Below, piece by piece: positions 31,471-42,944 of a DNA stretch of 64,000 nucleotides. A program made the position numbers and the translations under genes. The first letter of the stretch is position 1; each line of letters begins with the position of its first letter. This DNA comes from Cycas panzhihuaensis (taxonomy: Eukaryota > Cycadophyta): NCBI GenBank assembly GCA_023213395.1, contig CM041465.1, forward strand, positions 13,454,001-13,518,000, read 5' to 3'. The notes beneath the pieces are model-generated. The model ran no database searches, was not told the origin of the DNA, and worked only from the letters and a program-made list of their open reading frames with translations.

Positions 31471-33236
31471 CCATAGATGATCCTTTTCAAGATCAAAAGG
31501 AATACCAACAGACTGTTGAAATGAAAACATCATTCCCAACTAGAGGTTTTTATGAAGCCTACCAGCTATAGAAGGATATACGACTAGATGAGGTAGGCAA
31601 AATTGGTACTAGAAATGCCCATAGAGCAAGGATGGATGAATCATTTTTTGTTAAGTTTGAACTAATAGAACTACACCTTACTCTTAATGAAGATCCCCTA
31701 ATGTACCAAGAATCTATAAAGCATATATCTTTGAGAAATGCCATGAACAAAGAGTATCAATCTCTTATCAAGAATAGTCCATGGGAGCTTGTTAATCTAC
31801 CACTTGGAAGAGAGATAGTTTAAAATAAATGGATGTTCAAAAATAAGTATAGATAAGATGACACCCTTGAAAAACATAAGGTGAGGTTGGTAGTAAAAGG
31901 ATTCACATAAAGGGAAGGTATCGACTATACTAAAATCTTTGCTCCTACAACCAAGTGGCCTATAATCAGAACTCTTATAGCCTTAGCTACTTAATAGGGT
32001 TGGAAAATACACCAACTCGATGTTAAGACCGCATTTCTTAATGGGGACCTTAAAGAAGAAATTTACATAGCTCAACTAGAAGGATACGAGATTGTCAATT
32101 AGGATCATAAGGTTTGCAGGCTCAGAAAGTCCTTATATGGCCTAAAACAAGCCCCTCGTGCTTGGTTTACCAAGTTGTCTAAAAGAATGAGGTGACTTAG
32201 ATATGAGGTTTTTGACTATTAAGATATTGATGTAATATTATTCATCAAGTACCAAAATGATAAAGTCACTTACCTCTTAATCTTTGTGTATGATATGCTA
32301 ATAACATGGAATAGTGAATAGGTAACCAGCTAGCTAAAGAAAGACCTTGCTAAAACTTTTGAATTGTCTAACCCTGAGTTGATGAAATATTACTTGGGAA
32401 TTAAAGTAACTCAAAAGAATGGAAAAATTTTTCTCTCCTAAGAAAAATATATCAACGATCTTCTGACAAAGTTTCAGTTGGAAGGTGCCCGACCAATGGA
32501 TACACCTATGGAACCTAATATTAAACTCTTAGTTAATGGTGACACTATGGAGGTAGATGCAACACTCTACAAGTAACTTATAGGTAGTCTCATCTATACT
32601 ACCAACACAAGGCTAGATATTACATGCTTTATTGGCATTCTTGCAAGATTCATAATAAATCCTAAGTAGAATCACTAGAAAGCTACAATATGAGTGTTGG
32701 GGTACCTAAAGATGACCAGTAAATATGGTCTATTATATGAACAAAATGTAGAATTTAAACTTTATGTATACATAGACTCAGACTTTGTCAGAGATAAAGA
32801 CACAAGAATATCTATGTCTGGGTATGTAATATTTCTTGGAATAGCACCAATATCATAGAGATCCAGACAATAGAAGATAATTGCAGACTCAACTATTGAA
32901 GCTGAATATATTACTACTTCTAAGACAAGCAAGAAGGTGATATGGCTTAGAAAATTATTAAATACATTAAATGCCACCCAAACAAGTTCTACTAGCTTGT
33001 ATATAGATAATCAACCTACAATCCAAATGGCTAAAAATCTTGTATTTCATGATTGTATGAAATATATAGGTACAAAAGTCTATAGGATCTGAGAACTAGT
33101 TCATGAAGGCATAATTCAACTAGAGTACTATACCACAATAGATCAAGTGCTCGATATCTTTACTAAACCACTGAAGAGGGTGAAGTTTGAGCAGTTCTGA
33201 AAGCAACTCAACCTTAGGGCCTCTATCTCTGACTAA
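31471..33236 (+). pseudogene. Copia-B copy 1: reverse transcriptase and RNase H
   Basis: Ty1/copia RT. It begins just inside a position matched by copy 2, where Gypsy-1 abuts it. Landmarks: [85 protein letters not shown], then FVYDML at 32283-32300. There the first Asp of the usual FVDDML is Tyr, so RT is catalytically dead. RNase H follows (TLYK.LIGSLIYTTNTRLDI, YIDSDFVRDKDTRISMSGY, IEAEYITTS) to the final DIFTKPLKRVKFEQF and stop at 33234. Many TAG/TAA at former Gln codons. Same family as copy 2. Confidence 0.9.
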
Positions 33237-33669
33237 TTGAAGGAGATGGCAATAGGATCATCATACTTTGTCTCATTCGTGAAAACCCCTGAGGGGTGCG
33301 AAAGGACAAGAGTAAATCTCTATTGTATCCCATTCGTGAAAACCCTTTGTCGGTGCAAAAGGATAAGGGTTGTATCATTTTAGAAAATCAAAACTTATGA
33401 AAACCTGAAAAGGCATGGGGGATGACCAAATGGTATATGTATACTTAGTAGATTTTACCTACAAAATTCATTATACTAATTGGCTATATAGCTTCATTTA
33501 AAGATCCACCTAAGCCCAGTTAGTAGATTAAAAAATCTATGGGTTTTCTTCCCCATGAGGGTTTCCCATGAAAGTGTCATAGTAGTTTGTATTATAAGAG
33601 GCTCAAATGAAGACCTCATAGGATAGAATAAAATAGGATGAAATGACCTTCTATCATTAAGGGGGAGAT
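33237..33669 (+). other. Copia-B 3' untranslated region and polypurine tract
   Basis: Non-coding, 430 bases, with two imperfect copies of TCGTGAAAACCC..AAAGGA text, ending in the polypurine tract AAGGGGGAGAT (33659-33669). It is matched collinearly by 48027-48441 after copy 2. Confidence 0.8.
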
Positions 33670-33967
33670 TGAAAAAGGTTAATATTACAAGGTCATTATA
33701 TTAGTTGATTATTTCTAAAAAGGATCTTAAGTGAACTTTAAATTAGATCACTTAAGTGAAATACACTTTTATGTGCATTACATATAATTTTATTTCACCT
33801 AACTCTAATACTTCCTTTCTCAATATAAAAATAAAAGCTCAATGGAGGAGGCTTATTCTTACCTTCCCATTTTATGAGAGCTTCTATCTTTCTCTAAAGT
33901 CTCTCTTACTGTCATATTTTCCTTTGCATTTAGTGCATAGAGATGAAGGATAGATCCACTCTTTTCA
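33670..33967 (+). mobile_element. Copia-B LTR shared between copies 1 and 2
   Basis: TGAAAAAGGTTAATATTACA to ..CTCTTTTCA, 298 bp, matched by 48442-48737. Copy 1 pol with its UTR lies to the left and copy 2 internal sequence to the right, so one LTR serves as 3' LTR for the first and 5' LTR for the second. Confidence 0.8.
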
Positions 33968-35471
33968 CTTTAAATGTTGTGGTTATGACCAGAATTCTTG
34001 ATGCCAAGCTTTTTTGCCTAACTGGCTCACCATCCTCTGAAGCTAACTATGTTGATGATGACTTTGCTTTTACCACAACCTTGAATCCTAAAACAATGTC
34101 CCAAGCAACCTAATGGTATGCTCCTATGGGCCATATCAAAATTGATCCTTTAAGAGAACTACATTCCACTCTCCCTTGCATGCCTAGGCTCTCCTCTAAG
34201 CCCTTCAAATGTAAAGCATATATCATTACCAAATTTCAAAGACAATCATTTCCTCATAGTTAGTGGAAATCTTGCCAACCTTTGCAGGTTATACACTCAA
34301 ATATAAGTGGTCCCATGTCTATCCCTTATCTCAAATAGAAGTGGTACTATATTACTTTTATTAATGATTTTATGAAGAAAGTTTGGGTTGCTTTTCTTGC
34401 AAAGAAAGATTAAGCTTTTTTTATGTTTTGAGCTTTTAAGGCCCATGTGGAAAATGAATTTAGATTCAAGATCAAAATACTTAGGACTAATAATGGTGGT
34501 AAGTATGCATCTAATGAGTTTAAATCGTACCTACGTCAGCATGGAATCAAACATCAAACTACTATTGTATGTATAACCCAATAAAATAGAGTTGTTGAAT
34601 ATATGAATAAGACCATTGTAAACATGGCTCATGCTATGCTGGTATATAAGAATGTCCCTATCTATCTTTGGGCTGAGGCTATCTAGACTGTTGTGTATCG
34701 TATCAATATTATTAATCCCTCCAAGCTCAACCCCTCTCTATATGAAATGTGGTATGGATAAATCCCCTCTATCTCCCACTTTAGAATTTTTAGCTCTAGT
34801 TGTTATACTTACATTCTAGAGGAACAAAGAAATAAGCTCAAAGATAGAGCCCTCAAAGGCATCTTTGTCAGATACCCTATGGAAAAAAAAGGGCATAAGG
34901 TTTTTATACCTTTACAACATAAAATTATCATCACTAGAGATGTTATCTTTATAGAGACTGAAGATCAACTACTTAGATTTGACTCTAAGATACCTTCATA
35001 TTGATTTAATGATGCTACTAAATTTCATGTCCAGATTCTAAAATTTAGGGGGGAAGATGCTTAACAATTTCTCAAAATCTTGGAATCTAATAATAGAGCC
35101 CCAAAGGATATAAGTTGTGACTCCCAGCCAATGTATATACATCTAGCACCATCATTTATGAATAGCTAAGTTGACAAAGGTAAAGCCATAGCAAAAGGAC
35201 CATCTTCTCCAATATTAGTGACTGGCCCATCTTCTCTAGTATCTTCAACTTCCCTCATGCCAAATATTTCACATGATCCTTTTTAGGATTGAAACAAAGA
35301 CCAAGAGGATGTGAAAATAAAAACCTCATTCCCAACTTAAGATTTTTATGAAGCCTACCAGGTACACAAGAACATGCGACCAGATGAGGTAGGCAAAATT
35401 AGTACTAGAAGTGCCCATAGAGTAAGGATGCATGAATCACTTTCAGTTAAGCTTAAACCAATAGAATTACA
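33968..35471 (+). pseudogene. Copia-B copy 2: integrase and start of RT (left of Gypsy-3)
   Basis: Gag and protease are missing: soon after the LTR the text shows a gag-pre-integrase zinc finger (WYAPMGHIKIDPLREL, then a C-X2-I form near 34218 where the last Cys is Ile). The integrase core follows at 34270-34900: YYITFINDFMKKVWVAF, LRTNNGGKYASNEF (the second catalytic Asp is Asn), and NRVVEYMNKTIVNMAHAML keeping the Glu. Then comes KGIFVRYPMEKKGHKVF and from about 35290 the RT N-terminus (TSFPT.DFYEAYQVHKNMRPD). At 35472 the frame is cut by Gypsy-3 and resumes at 46476. Confidence 0.88.
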
Positions 35472-35476
35472 CCTTC
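35472..35476 (+). repeat. Gypsy-3 target site duplication, left copy
   Basis: CCTTC, identical to 46471-46475. Removing Gypsy-3 and one copy restores a continuous copia RT frame, which confirms the insertion borders. Confidence 0.92.
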
Positions 35477-38068
35477 GACGCTGCTTTCACGGATAACCGC
35501 CGACCGATAGCGCGGGGAGAGATGGTGACGAAACCAGTAGGAAGTGGAACCTACAAGGCAAGCAACTACCACGCAGAGGCGCCCGTCTTGGCCGGAGCGC
35601 GAGTTCGGGATCTGCAATGGAGTATGGCTACTACTGGGTGACCCTTCACCACCTTGAGCGAAGGGCGAAGACACGTAGGACAAACCCGGGTTGACCCGAA
35701 AGCAGGACCCTCCCACCCTTGGGTGGCCAGAAAGGAGAGAGAAGGGACCTAGGAGGGATAGGCCAAAAGCAACCCTACACAACCTAACCGGGGACACGAA
35801 CGACGCGGGAGGCGAGGTGCTCGTGCGGTTAGGGGGAAGGAAGGAAAAGTAGGGATCAAGAAGGCTCCTACAACCTTTCCTACGGACAGTAAGGGGTGCA
35901 TGCAAATGAAGTAAATACGTAACAAATAAACACAAGGTAATTTTCCTTTTAATCTTCAATGTCTTAATTACTAAGGAAGAAAAAGGAAAAGAACAAGAGT
36001 ACGCAAGAGGAGGAAATGTGTACCTGGGCCAAGGGCGTGCGAGGTGATGTAGCCCGCACGAGGAGTACCCAACCGCTCCACGCAACGTACCGGATGTGAG
36101 GCGTAGTGGCGGGTAAGCGAGGGGTTTCCTTACCTTCCCCGGAAAATAAGTGCAATACCGGAAGAAAGAAGGAAACGCTAACTAGGAAATGAGATAACGT
36201 AAGTTGTAACACATGCAAGAGGCGCTCACCGATAGAGAAATCAACGGGTAACGTTCTCCGTGCGTCTCAAATACCTGCAAGCGACAAAGATCCTCCTCCT
36301 CCCGAAGGAGGGTACTAACATGCAACCGACAAGGTCTAACAATATATATATATCAACATAAGTCAGAATCCAAATAGGCATGCATCAATGTTAGTCCAAC
36401 GAGGAGGAAATCAAGGGAAAAATACTCTAAATAAAGTGGGACAACAAGGTAAGCCTCGAGTGGCCTCACCGCATAAATGGTGCCCAAAGCTCTCCCCAAG
36501 AGCCACGGGGCAGCGAGGAGAAAGTCAAGACACAAGGCGAGAAAAGAGTAGCAAAACGGGGCAAGAAAGACCCAAAGACACCCACGGGAACCGGATGCTG
36601 AGGAGCAAACCGGGTATCAGGAGCAAAGGCAAAGCCACGAATGGTAGTTGAGAACTACGAATGATTCCCAAACTGAGCAAGGGGTCCCAAATCAGTAGCG
36701 CAACTCGTGATGTCACTGGTTTGGCGACTGGAGTCTCTAAACCCTTGTTTAGATGGCCAAGAGCAACATGAGGCGAGAGGGAAGCTTTGGAGGGCTTGGA
36801 GCCACTTGGGAGCGTGGAAGGTGGTACTGAATCCACCCGGCTCCTCTCCCAAAGCCTATGCAACCCCTCACGCCGCTTTGGACAAAGAAACGCAGTAAGA
36901 GACAAGAGAAAGTGGAACAGCAGTCCTCACAAAGGAAAGAGGATCAAACTTCAAGCAACAAACATGAACAAATGAGCTGGAGCAAGAATATTGCAAAGAA
37001 CTTAACAAAAAGTAAAGAGTACCTGGGAGGAAGAGGCAAGGGGCTTGCCTCAGCCAAAGGCCAATGAAGGAGGGCTGGAAAAACAGCCCAGATCTGGAGC
37101 AGAGCAGGTTTGAGGCCCTGCTACGAAGTATGATGGAGAACACCTGCAAACGTAGGGCTCATGGACTGCCTGGATAGAGACCGGCTGGAAACCGCTTCAA
37201 AGGAGCCCTCTCCAAGGCGCTTGAGGGGTTGAGAGAATGTCTCAACCGAGCCGAAGGAGAGCTGGGCGCTGTATGAAGAGTGCAGGTCCGGTTGCAGCAG
37301 CAGGCAGCAGAGCAGAGCAGAGCAGGAGAGAGTTTTCTTGAGAGTCCCTTCCAAGAGTGAGTAAAAAAAAGATCCAAAAAAGGTCCCAAAAGATGCTTAA
37401 GTACTAAAGCAAAACCCTAAAGTACGCGAATAGGGCACGGCTGGAAGGGAAAAAAGGCGCGAACCACGTGGCAGTTTCGCAATAAATGCGAAATTGCCAC
37501 GGATTTTAAAACAAGCGAGACAGTCGTCTGGCGGAAATTTTAGCGATCACGAATATTCCAGTGATCACGAAATTCCAGTGATCTGCAAGATCACAGATCA
37601 CGGCCAAGATGCAAGATGCACCAGAGACACAAATGGGGCCCGCCAACCGGTCGAGGGCCGGGGCAACTAAAAGGCTAAAGGACAACTAAAACACCCACCC
37701 GGAGCAAACAAGCCAAGAAACGGGCCCACGGGAGCAGAAATAGGCCCCAAATGAGGTGGCAAGCTAACCAAGCGACGATGAGACATCACACGGGTGGAGG
37801 TGGCGCAAACCCGGTGGATCCAGGAGAGAGGAGGGCAGATGCGGGAAGTAATATGGTCACCGAGGTGCCACACTCGCTAAGAGTGTGCCCCTGCTATAGT
37901 CGTCATAGGCTAAACATAGGTGTGGACGACGACCAGGCCGCCCACAAAGTCATACGCATGCAACTATGTAAGGCACAATCAGTACACAAAAGTGATGATA
38001 ATGCTAGAGACATACTTGCACTTACCTGAGTCGGTGATTCCGTATCCATTCCCGGAAGCCGGGAAACA
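35477..38068 (-). mobile_element. Gypsy-3 3' LTR
   Basis: On the minus strand it starts TGTTTCCCGGCTTCCGGGAA (from 38068), the same terminus style as Gypsy-2, and is followed by a CAGGTAAGTGCA splice-donor-like stretch. Plus-strand landmarks include CAAGAGTACGCAAGAGGAGG (about 35993), an ATATATATAT run (36341) and AACGTAGGGCTCATGGAC (37149). It is very similar to the other copy, differing largely by 1-4 base changes near CG sites. The outer border lacks a clean terminal CA because the first bases after the target duplication read GACGCTG where the inner copy has TGGACGC. The frames in it (for example 35453-36085 and 36525-36905) have no recognisable product. Confidence 0.85.
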
Positions 38069-38349
38069 CCGCCTTATGGCGTGAGCCTCGCCGCCTCGGA
38101 AGCGATGCGATGGCGAATCTTGGCACAACCGCCAAGAGCACATGTATATAGATATATCAATCAAGATCGGATCGAGGGCAAGGGTCTTGGCGAGTGTCGT
38201 GGGCGAACGTGGATACGAAAAGCGGTGGAGACAACATAGGGGCCGCCATGAGCCACCCGAAACCGGGGAGAAAGAGATGAGGGGTGCCCCACCACAATGA
38301 ATGCAAAGGAGCATGCAGACCACATGGGGAACAAATGGTGGGTACCATA
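38069..38349 (-). other. Gypsy-3 3' untranslated region
   Basis: About 280 bases between LTR and second RNase H on the minus strand. It is non-coding and includes the conserved GCTAACGAGGTAAAACTATG motif at its start (about 38370-38350). The polypurine tract next to 38068 is poor (CATAAGGCGG). Confidence 0.6.
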
Positions 38350-38865
38350 GTTTTACCTCGTTAGCAACCCGATTTGAGGTGCGAGCAAATCGCAAGCGGA
38401 GGCGACCACGGCACGAGGCCTGGGCGACGGGAAGGCCCAGCAAGACTCAGGGACGGTCAGCAGGGCGAGACAGGCGGCCCTCAAGGATGAGGCGAACAAG
38501 GCTATCGCCTCGGCGTTGAGAGCCCGAGGGATATCTTGGATATCAACAAGAGAAAGCGGGCCGGGAGGGATCCGCGGCAGAAGCAAGAGTCCTCAAGTGA
38601 GGGCATCGCACGGTAGACCTGGGTGAGATGAGACACCACAACTTGAGAGTCGCAGAGCAAAACAATGGGTCCGTGATGGAAAGCGAAGGGCATCGGTAAG
38701 GGCTTCGATGACAATGTGTATACTCGGCTTCATTGTTGGTAGCCTCGGGAGGAAGATCCCGTGAGCGAGGAGATCATAACCCGAGAAGGGTGCGAAGAAT
38801 CCACGCAGTTGGTGAAGGTCGAGGGTTCTGCATGACTTCCGTCGGTAAAGATGTAGACAGACATA
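38350..38865 (-). pseudogene. Gypsy-3 second RNase H
   Basis: On the minus strand IFTDGSHAEPS begins near 38855, then PPEATNNEAEY (about 38755-38725), DSQVVVSHLTQVYRAMPS (38655-38600) and DIQDIPRALNAEAIALFAS (38535-38480). These are in three frames, so at least two frameshifts separate them. It aligns with Gypsy-2 24494-25002, which has the same order. The Gly-rich loop after TDG is altered. The shifts may be real or come from base-calling at CG-rich sites. Confidence 0.75.
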
Positions 38866-39511
38866 GGTGACACAAAATCCAAGCAGATGATCAACGATTA
38901 AGGCAACACTTAGAAAACAGACAACAGGTGGCCGTCAAGGGTAGGAGGACCTAGCAATGAGGTAACCCAGGGGCGGGGCCATAGCGGATGAACATGGATG
39001 GATAGTTTGGCAGAGGAAAGCACGGGCTTCCAGGGGGTCATATATAGGACCATATGATTGTACCCCCCTGCAAGGACACCGGCTTCCCAGGATGTATGAT
39101 GACATGATTTTGATATGTGTACGTGCATGGGGTGAGTGTTATGTTGTGTAGTAGGTGATTCATGTTATGAACATTTTATAGTATGATGCACACGTTTCCT
39201 TCCATGTATAACCACACACCTAACAGGGGCACACACACACGCCGTGAGCGGGACGACATGGAGGTGTGAGGTTAGGAAGCAGGGCGGCATACATGTCTGC
39301 AGGAGAGCATAACGGATATGCGAAGGAAACGCCAGACAGAAAGAGGGGCAACAATGCCCCAAGCGTCCTCCCGGTTGGGAGATGCCCAAGCGAGAGGACC
39401 AAGGTTCCCAGGAGGATACGGAACGCGGGCTCCAGACGGAACCCGAGAGAGAGACAAAGCGGGGTCCATCTTAAATAGCCATTCTACACGCCACGGAAGA
39501 ATGGGGACAAC
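38866..39511 (-). other. Gypsy-3 spacer between integrase end and second RNase H
   Basis: No domain recognised. It includes an ACACACACACACG short repeat near 39230. The position matches the spacer 9676-10922 in Gypsy-1. Confidence 0.5.
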
Positions 39512-40161
39512 CTAAGATGGTAGTTTAGGCTCGTTTGGCCGGGCGAGGATCGTAGAAGGGTCAAGCGTAAAACTTCTTAAGGAACATCCCATTAACGGCT
39601 TTCTCAAATTCGAGCCCCTCGTGGTGGCTATCCTATAGGCACCATTATCGAGAGATTCGATAATGACAAAAGGACCGACCAGGGGTTGGAATTTGGTCAA
39701 ACGGTCATGGAGATATTCGAGCTCGGCGTCGTGCTTTTCTACCTCCATCTTGGCGGTGGCGTAAAGCTTGGGTGAAGGACGCTTACAGCGCATGTGGTGG
39801 GCGCCGGGAAGGGTGGTGAGGTTATGAGTGACAATCGAGGAGTCGATTCCCTTCATGTCGAGATAATCCGCGAGAATGTCTCGAAATTCACAGGCGAAGG
39901 GAATATTCCCTAATCTCATCGAGAGCATTCGCCCCAACCCTAATGACCTTGCGGGGCCAAGACTACGTCTTGAATTCCCCATGCACATGGCATTGCCCTC
40001 TTCAAAGTGAAGAGGGCAAGATCAACGGAGGAGGAGGAATAGGAGAGGGATCGGATCGTGAGCGTGGATCCGATCGCAAGGATCTTCCGGTGACCGAGCG
40101 GTGGTGACCGAAGGCAAATTAGGTGCAAGGCCTTGAGTGCTCGGCCAAATAGCTTCATCAT
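39512..40161 (-). pseudogene. Gypsy-3 fused pol remnant: RT N-terminus joined to integrase C-terminus
   Basis: The open frame 39988-39512 reads first like the RT entry region (FRDILADYLDMKGIDSS, HNLTTLPGAH, KLYATAKMEVEK). It then passes without a stop into an integrase C-terminus (AELEYLHDRLTKFQPLVGPF, then SLDNGAYRIAT). Gypsy-1 has the matching pieces at about 7010-7175 and 9530-9640, so about 2.35 kb of RT, RNase H and integrase is missing and the joint near 39735 stays in frame. Upstream (40161-39990) lies the protease-RT linker EEGNAMCMGNSRR. The product could be a Gag-Pr protein with a short tail. It has no polymerase or integrase active site. Confidence 0.82.
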
Positions 40162-40738
40162 CCTCGAAATAGTCCACCCATGGATGACCCTATTTCGAGT
40201 AGAAGAAGCGCTAGAAGGGAAAGGAGCAGGACCGGGGTGATCATCGGATCGCTCAACTCTTTCATGGAAATCAGAAGAAAACTAGAAAGAGGCTCCTCGA
40301 GAGGAGCGAAGGCAATTCCTCAAAACCATCACCGCGGAGGGTAATGAAAAGAAGAACCCGGCCGGGCGGGTCGGACGGCGATGGTGTGTGACACGCGGGG
40401 GGCTAGTCTCGCCAACGAGAGAGGTTCCCAACGAGGGTCTAGAGCGAGACAGGTACGGCCTATTGGCACGAAGGAAAGAAATGGGTGGAGACAACCTCGT
40501 CTCGTCAAGCGATTCATCATCACGAACGAAGCAGTACCCATAACTCCGACGCCAATAGGGGCAAAACGTGCGAGACTAGGAAGGGAAGATGTGGGATCTT
40601 CTTCCGACGGATTGGGTATACCAATTGAACAAGCCGAGGCGTGAGTGGGTGAACCTTGGTTTGCCGAATTGGCATAACGAGTTTGTTTGGCAAAAGGACG
40701 TTCACGGAAAACCACTCTCATTCGTCATGGACGCCAAT
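40162..40738 (-). pseudogene. Gypsy-3 protease-RT linker
   Basis: Low-complexity linker, frames 40721-40329 and 40494-40282, rich in Pro, Ser and Arg. It matches the placement of 18761-19459 in Gypsy-2. No catalytic motif is visible. Confidence 0.5.
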
Positions 40739-41154
40739 TTAAGTATCCCCAAAGGGTCGAACACACGGCTCCCATTTGGTCGAGCCATGGGCGACCTGAA
40801 GGAGGTTGTAATCCACGCCAACGCCGAGGACTACAACATCGGCAAGGACGGTTTGCCCCAAGGGTGAGCGGAATCGCGAGATCCGAGAGGGTCTTCTCGC
40901 CATACCCTTGGCATCGCCAGGCAGGTTCCAGGCGGAGATACCAAGCTCTTGCATAACACGCAAGGGCATGGCATCGATGTAAGAGCCGTTATCGACAACG
41001 CAGTTCTTCGGAGGGTACAATCAGACGTATCGATCGTGATGGTGAATGGGAAGTTCCACTGACGTTCCCGTTCACCGGCGGGAGGAAGATCCTTAGGATC
41101 GAAGGAAATAGTGGGTCCGCCACCTTGGGCGACGCCCAAAGCGTGGGCAGGCAC
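40739..41154 (-). pseudogene. Gypsy-3 protease
   Basis: Minus-strand segments FDPKDLPPAGERERQWNFPF (41115-41055), then VVDNGSYIDAMPLRVMQELG (about 41000-40942), matching the Gypsy-2 protease with the same D-N-G triplet. VDYNLLQVAHGSTKWE follows. One frameshift lies between DTSDCTLRRT and VVDNG. It would process Gag in the intact family. Confidence 0.8.
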
Positions 41155-42944
41155 ATCTCCCGATCCTAAAGCTTCCAGGAGGAGGGCGGTTGCTGGGACA
41201 ACTCCTCGGGACGTCCATCAAGGACATTCCTGCAGCGACCGTATGGAGCTCGTCCACGACGGAGAAGGGTTTACCCTTCCCAGTGGGTTGGGTAAGTGCC
41301 CTTCGAAAGTCGTAACGACCCGGGCGCACGGGAATAGCCTTGGGGAAAAGAGGGATTTCCGGAGGAAGGGTCTCCGGAAGGGGATCGGAAGGAACGGAAG
41401 AACCGGCAGCTCCCGCCGCTTCCTTAGCGGTTTGAGATCGCGTAAGGGCGAAAGTCGGAGTTGCTTCAAGCAACTGAATCACCTTCTTCCCCCTATTCCG
41501 GGGTCGTGAAGGCGATGGAGTACGGCGGCTAGGAGAACGAGAAGAGGAAGAAGAGTTCCGGGCGCCCTTCCCTTTGTCGCGGGAAGGGCGGGGATCAGGT
41601 GATCTTCCTCGGTTACGGTCGTTCTTGGTTTGGGGGTTACGATCACGTTCCCCATGTTTAGGAAACGGATCCTTGTGAAGCAAGTTGGTCTAGATTAGGC
41701 CTTGAGGCCCGTTTGGGGAGGAATCGCGTCGAGGCATCCCTTGGATCTTTGGGCCCTAACGTGAATCGTCATGGAAGCAATCCCCATGAATGGAACACCA
41801 CTTCTTCTCAAGCGGAGGGCCGGACCTTCTCGCTTGGGAGGACTGGGCGTTCCCATTCCTGGGAAGAGGAGCTTGGGTAGTTTGTTGGACTTGTTTGTTT
41901 GAAGTAGGAGACGAAGGACCTTGAAGCTTGAGCTCCTTCATCGTGCGCTCGAGCAGGCGTATGGCCGAGGTGAGGGGATCTAAGGTCCTCTCGGTAGGAT
42001 GAGAGGAAGACCGCGTCGGCTGAGAAGGTTTAGTGTCTTTGGTAGGGGGTGGTGCCTCACGGCGTTGTGAGGGCTTAAGAGGTTTCTTGAGACCGGCTTG
42101 GATCTCAATAGCCTCCAACGCCAAACACTTGGCGATCATGAATCGCACGTGGTCGCCCCATCTTGAGGACTTCCACGTGGACTTCGGACGGTGCATTGAC
42201 AACAGTCCCGCTCCTCGGGCAAAGTCGCCTTGGTGGAGTGAAGCGGATCGTGGAATCGCGCACAAAGTCACGATTCATCTCATCGTGACCTTGTTTGAGC
42301 GAGAGAAGGGATTTCATCCCGCTCTCGAATGGGCGAGCTACATCAAAGTAATTGATGAACTCGTCCACCAATTCTTTGGAATGAATAGGCGAGTGGGCGG
42401 GGAGGCGATAAAACCATTTAAGGGCGTCACCACCGCAAGGATCGAGGAAAGAGTTTCATCAAAATATGGTCGTAAGCCCGATGTCGATGCATGCCATAGA
42501 GAAACTACGGACATGCTCACGCCGGCCCTTCGACGAAGTCCCATCGAATCTAGGAACCGGGAGGATGAGGCGGCAAGTTGGTTCGCAACGCCTCACCGAG
42601 AGGGGTTGACCTAAAGTCCACGAAGGCGCGCCCTTGCACAGGCAAGTAGGATCAACGAACATCGGTAGGTGGGCGCAAGGAGGCGGATGGGGGTAGGACA
42701 CCCATCCCTCCTTGAGGAACCACCCCTTGCTGACAAGGGGCGCGGGAAAGGGCGCCTTGGAGGAGTCGATTCCCTTGCGAAGGCACAACCGGATGGAACC
42801 GCATTAGATGGCGGACGGGAGGGATGCGGGCAGGGTTACGCCCATACGGGCCACCGTAGGTGGGGCCATTCCGTATGGGTGTAGCGGATCCACCCATAAG
42901 CAGGAAGACGGCTTCCTACCACCCCCAAGGTTGAGAAGTATACC
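41155..42944 (-). pseudogene. Gypsy-3 gag
   Basis: Minus strand. The N-terminal Pro-rich part is at 42900-42650, then PRFDGTSSKGRREHVRSFSM (about 42560-42500), the core FINYFDVARPFESGMKSLL (42360-42300) and EVHVEVLKMG near 42175. KKWCSIHGDCFHDDS (41800-41760) keeps the first Cys of the finger, unlike Gypsy-2. The basic tail 41683-41500 has RS-rich text (NRGRSPDPRPSRDKGKGARN), suited to RNA binding. The remaining stretch KPFSVVDELHTVAAGMSLMD leads to the protease. Four or more frameshifts but few stop mutations: the opposite decay pattern to its neighbours. Confidence 0.85.

Noticed and set aside
35453-36905. Minus-strand frames of 126-210 codons at the Gypsy-3 left end
   Set aside because: They lie in the LTR, are matched only by the other LTR copy with frame differences, and contain no recognisable domain. 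GC-rich DNA makes long chance frames.
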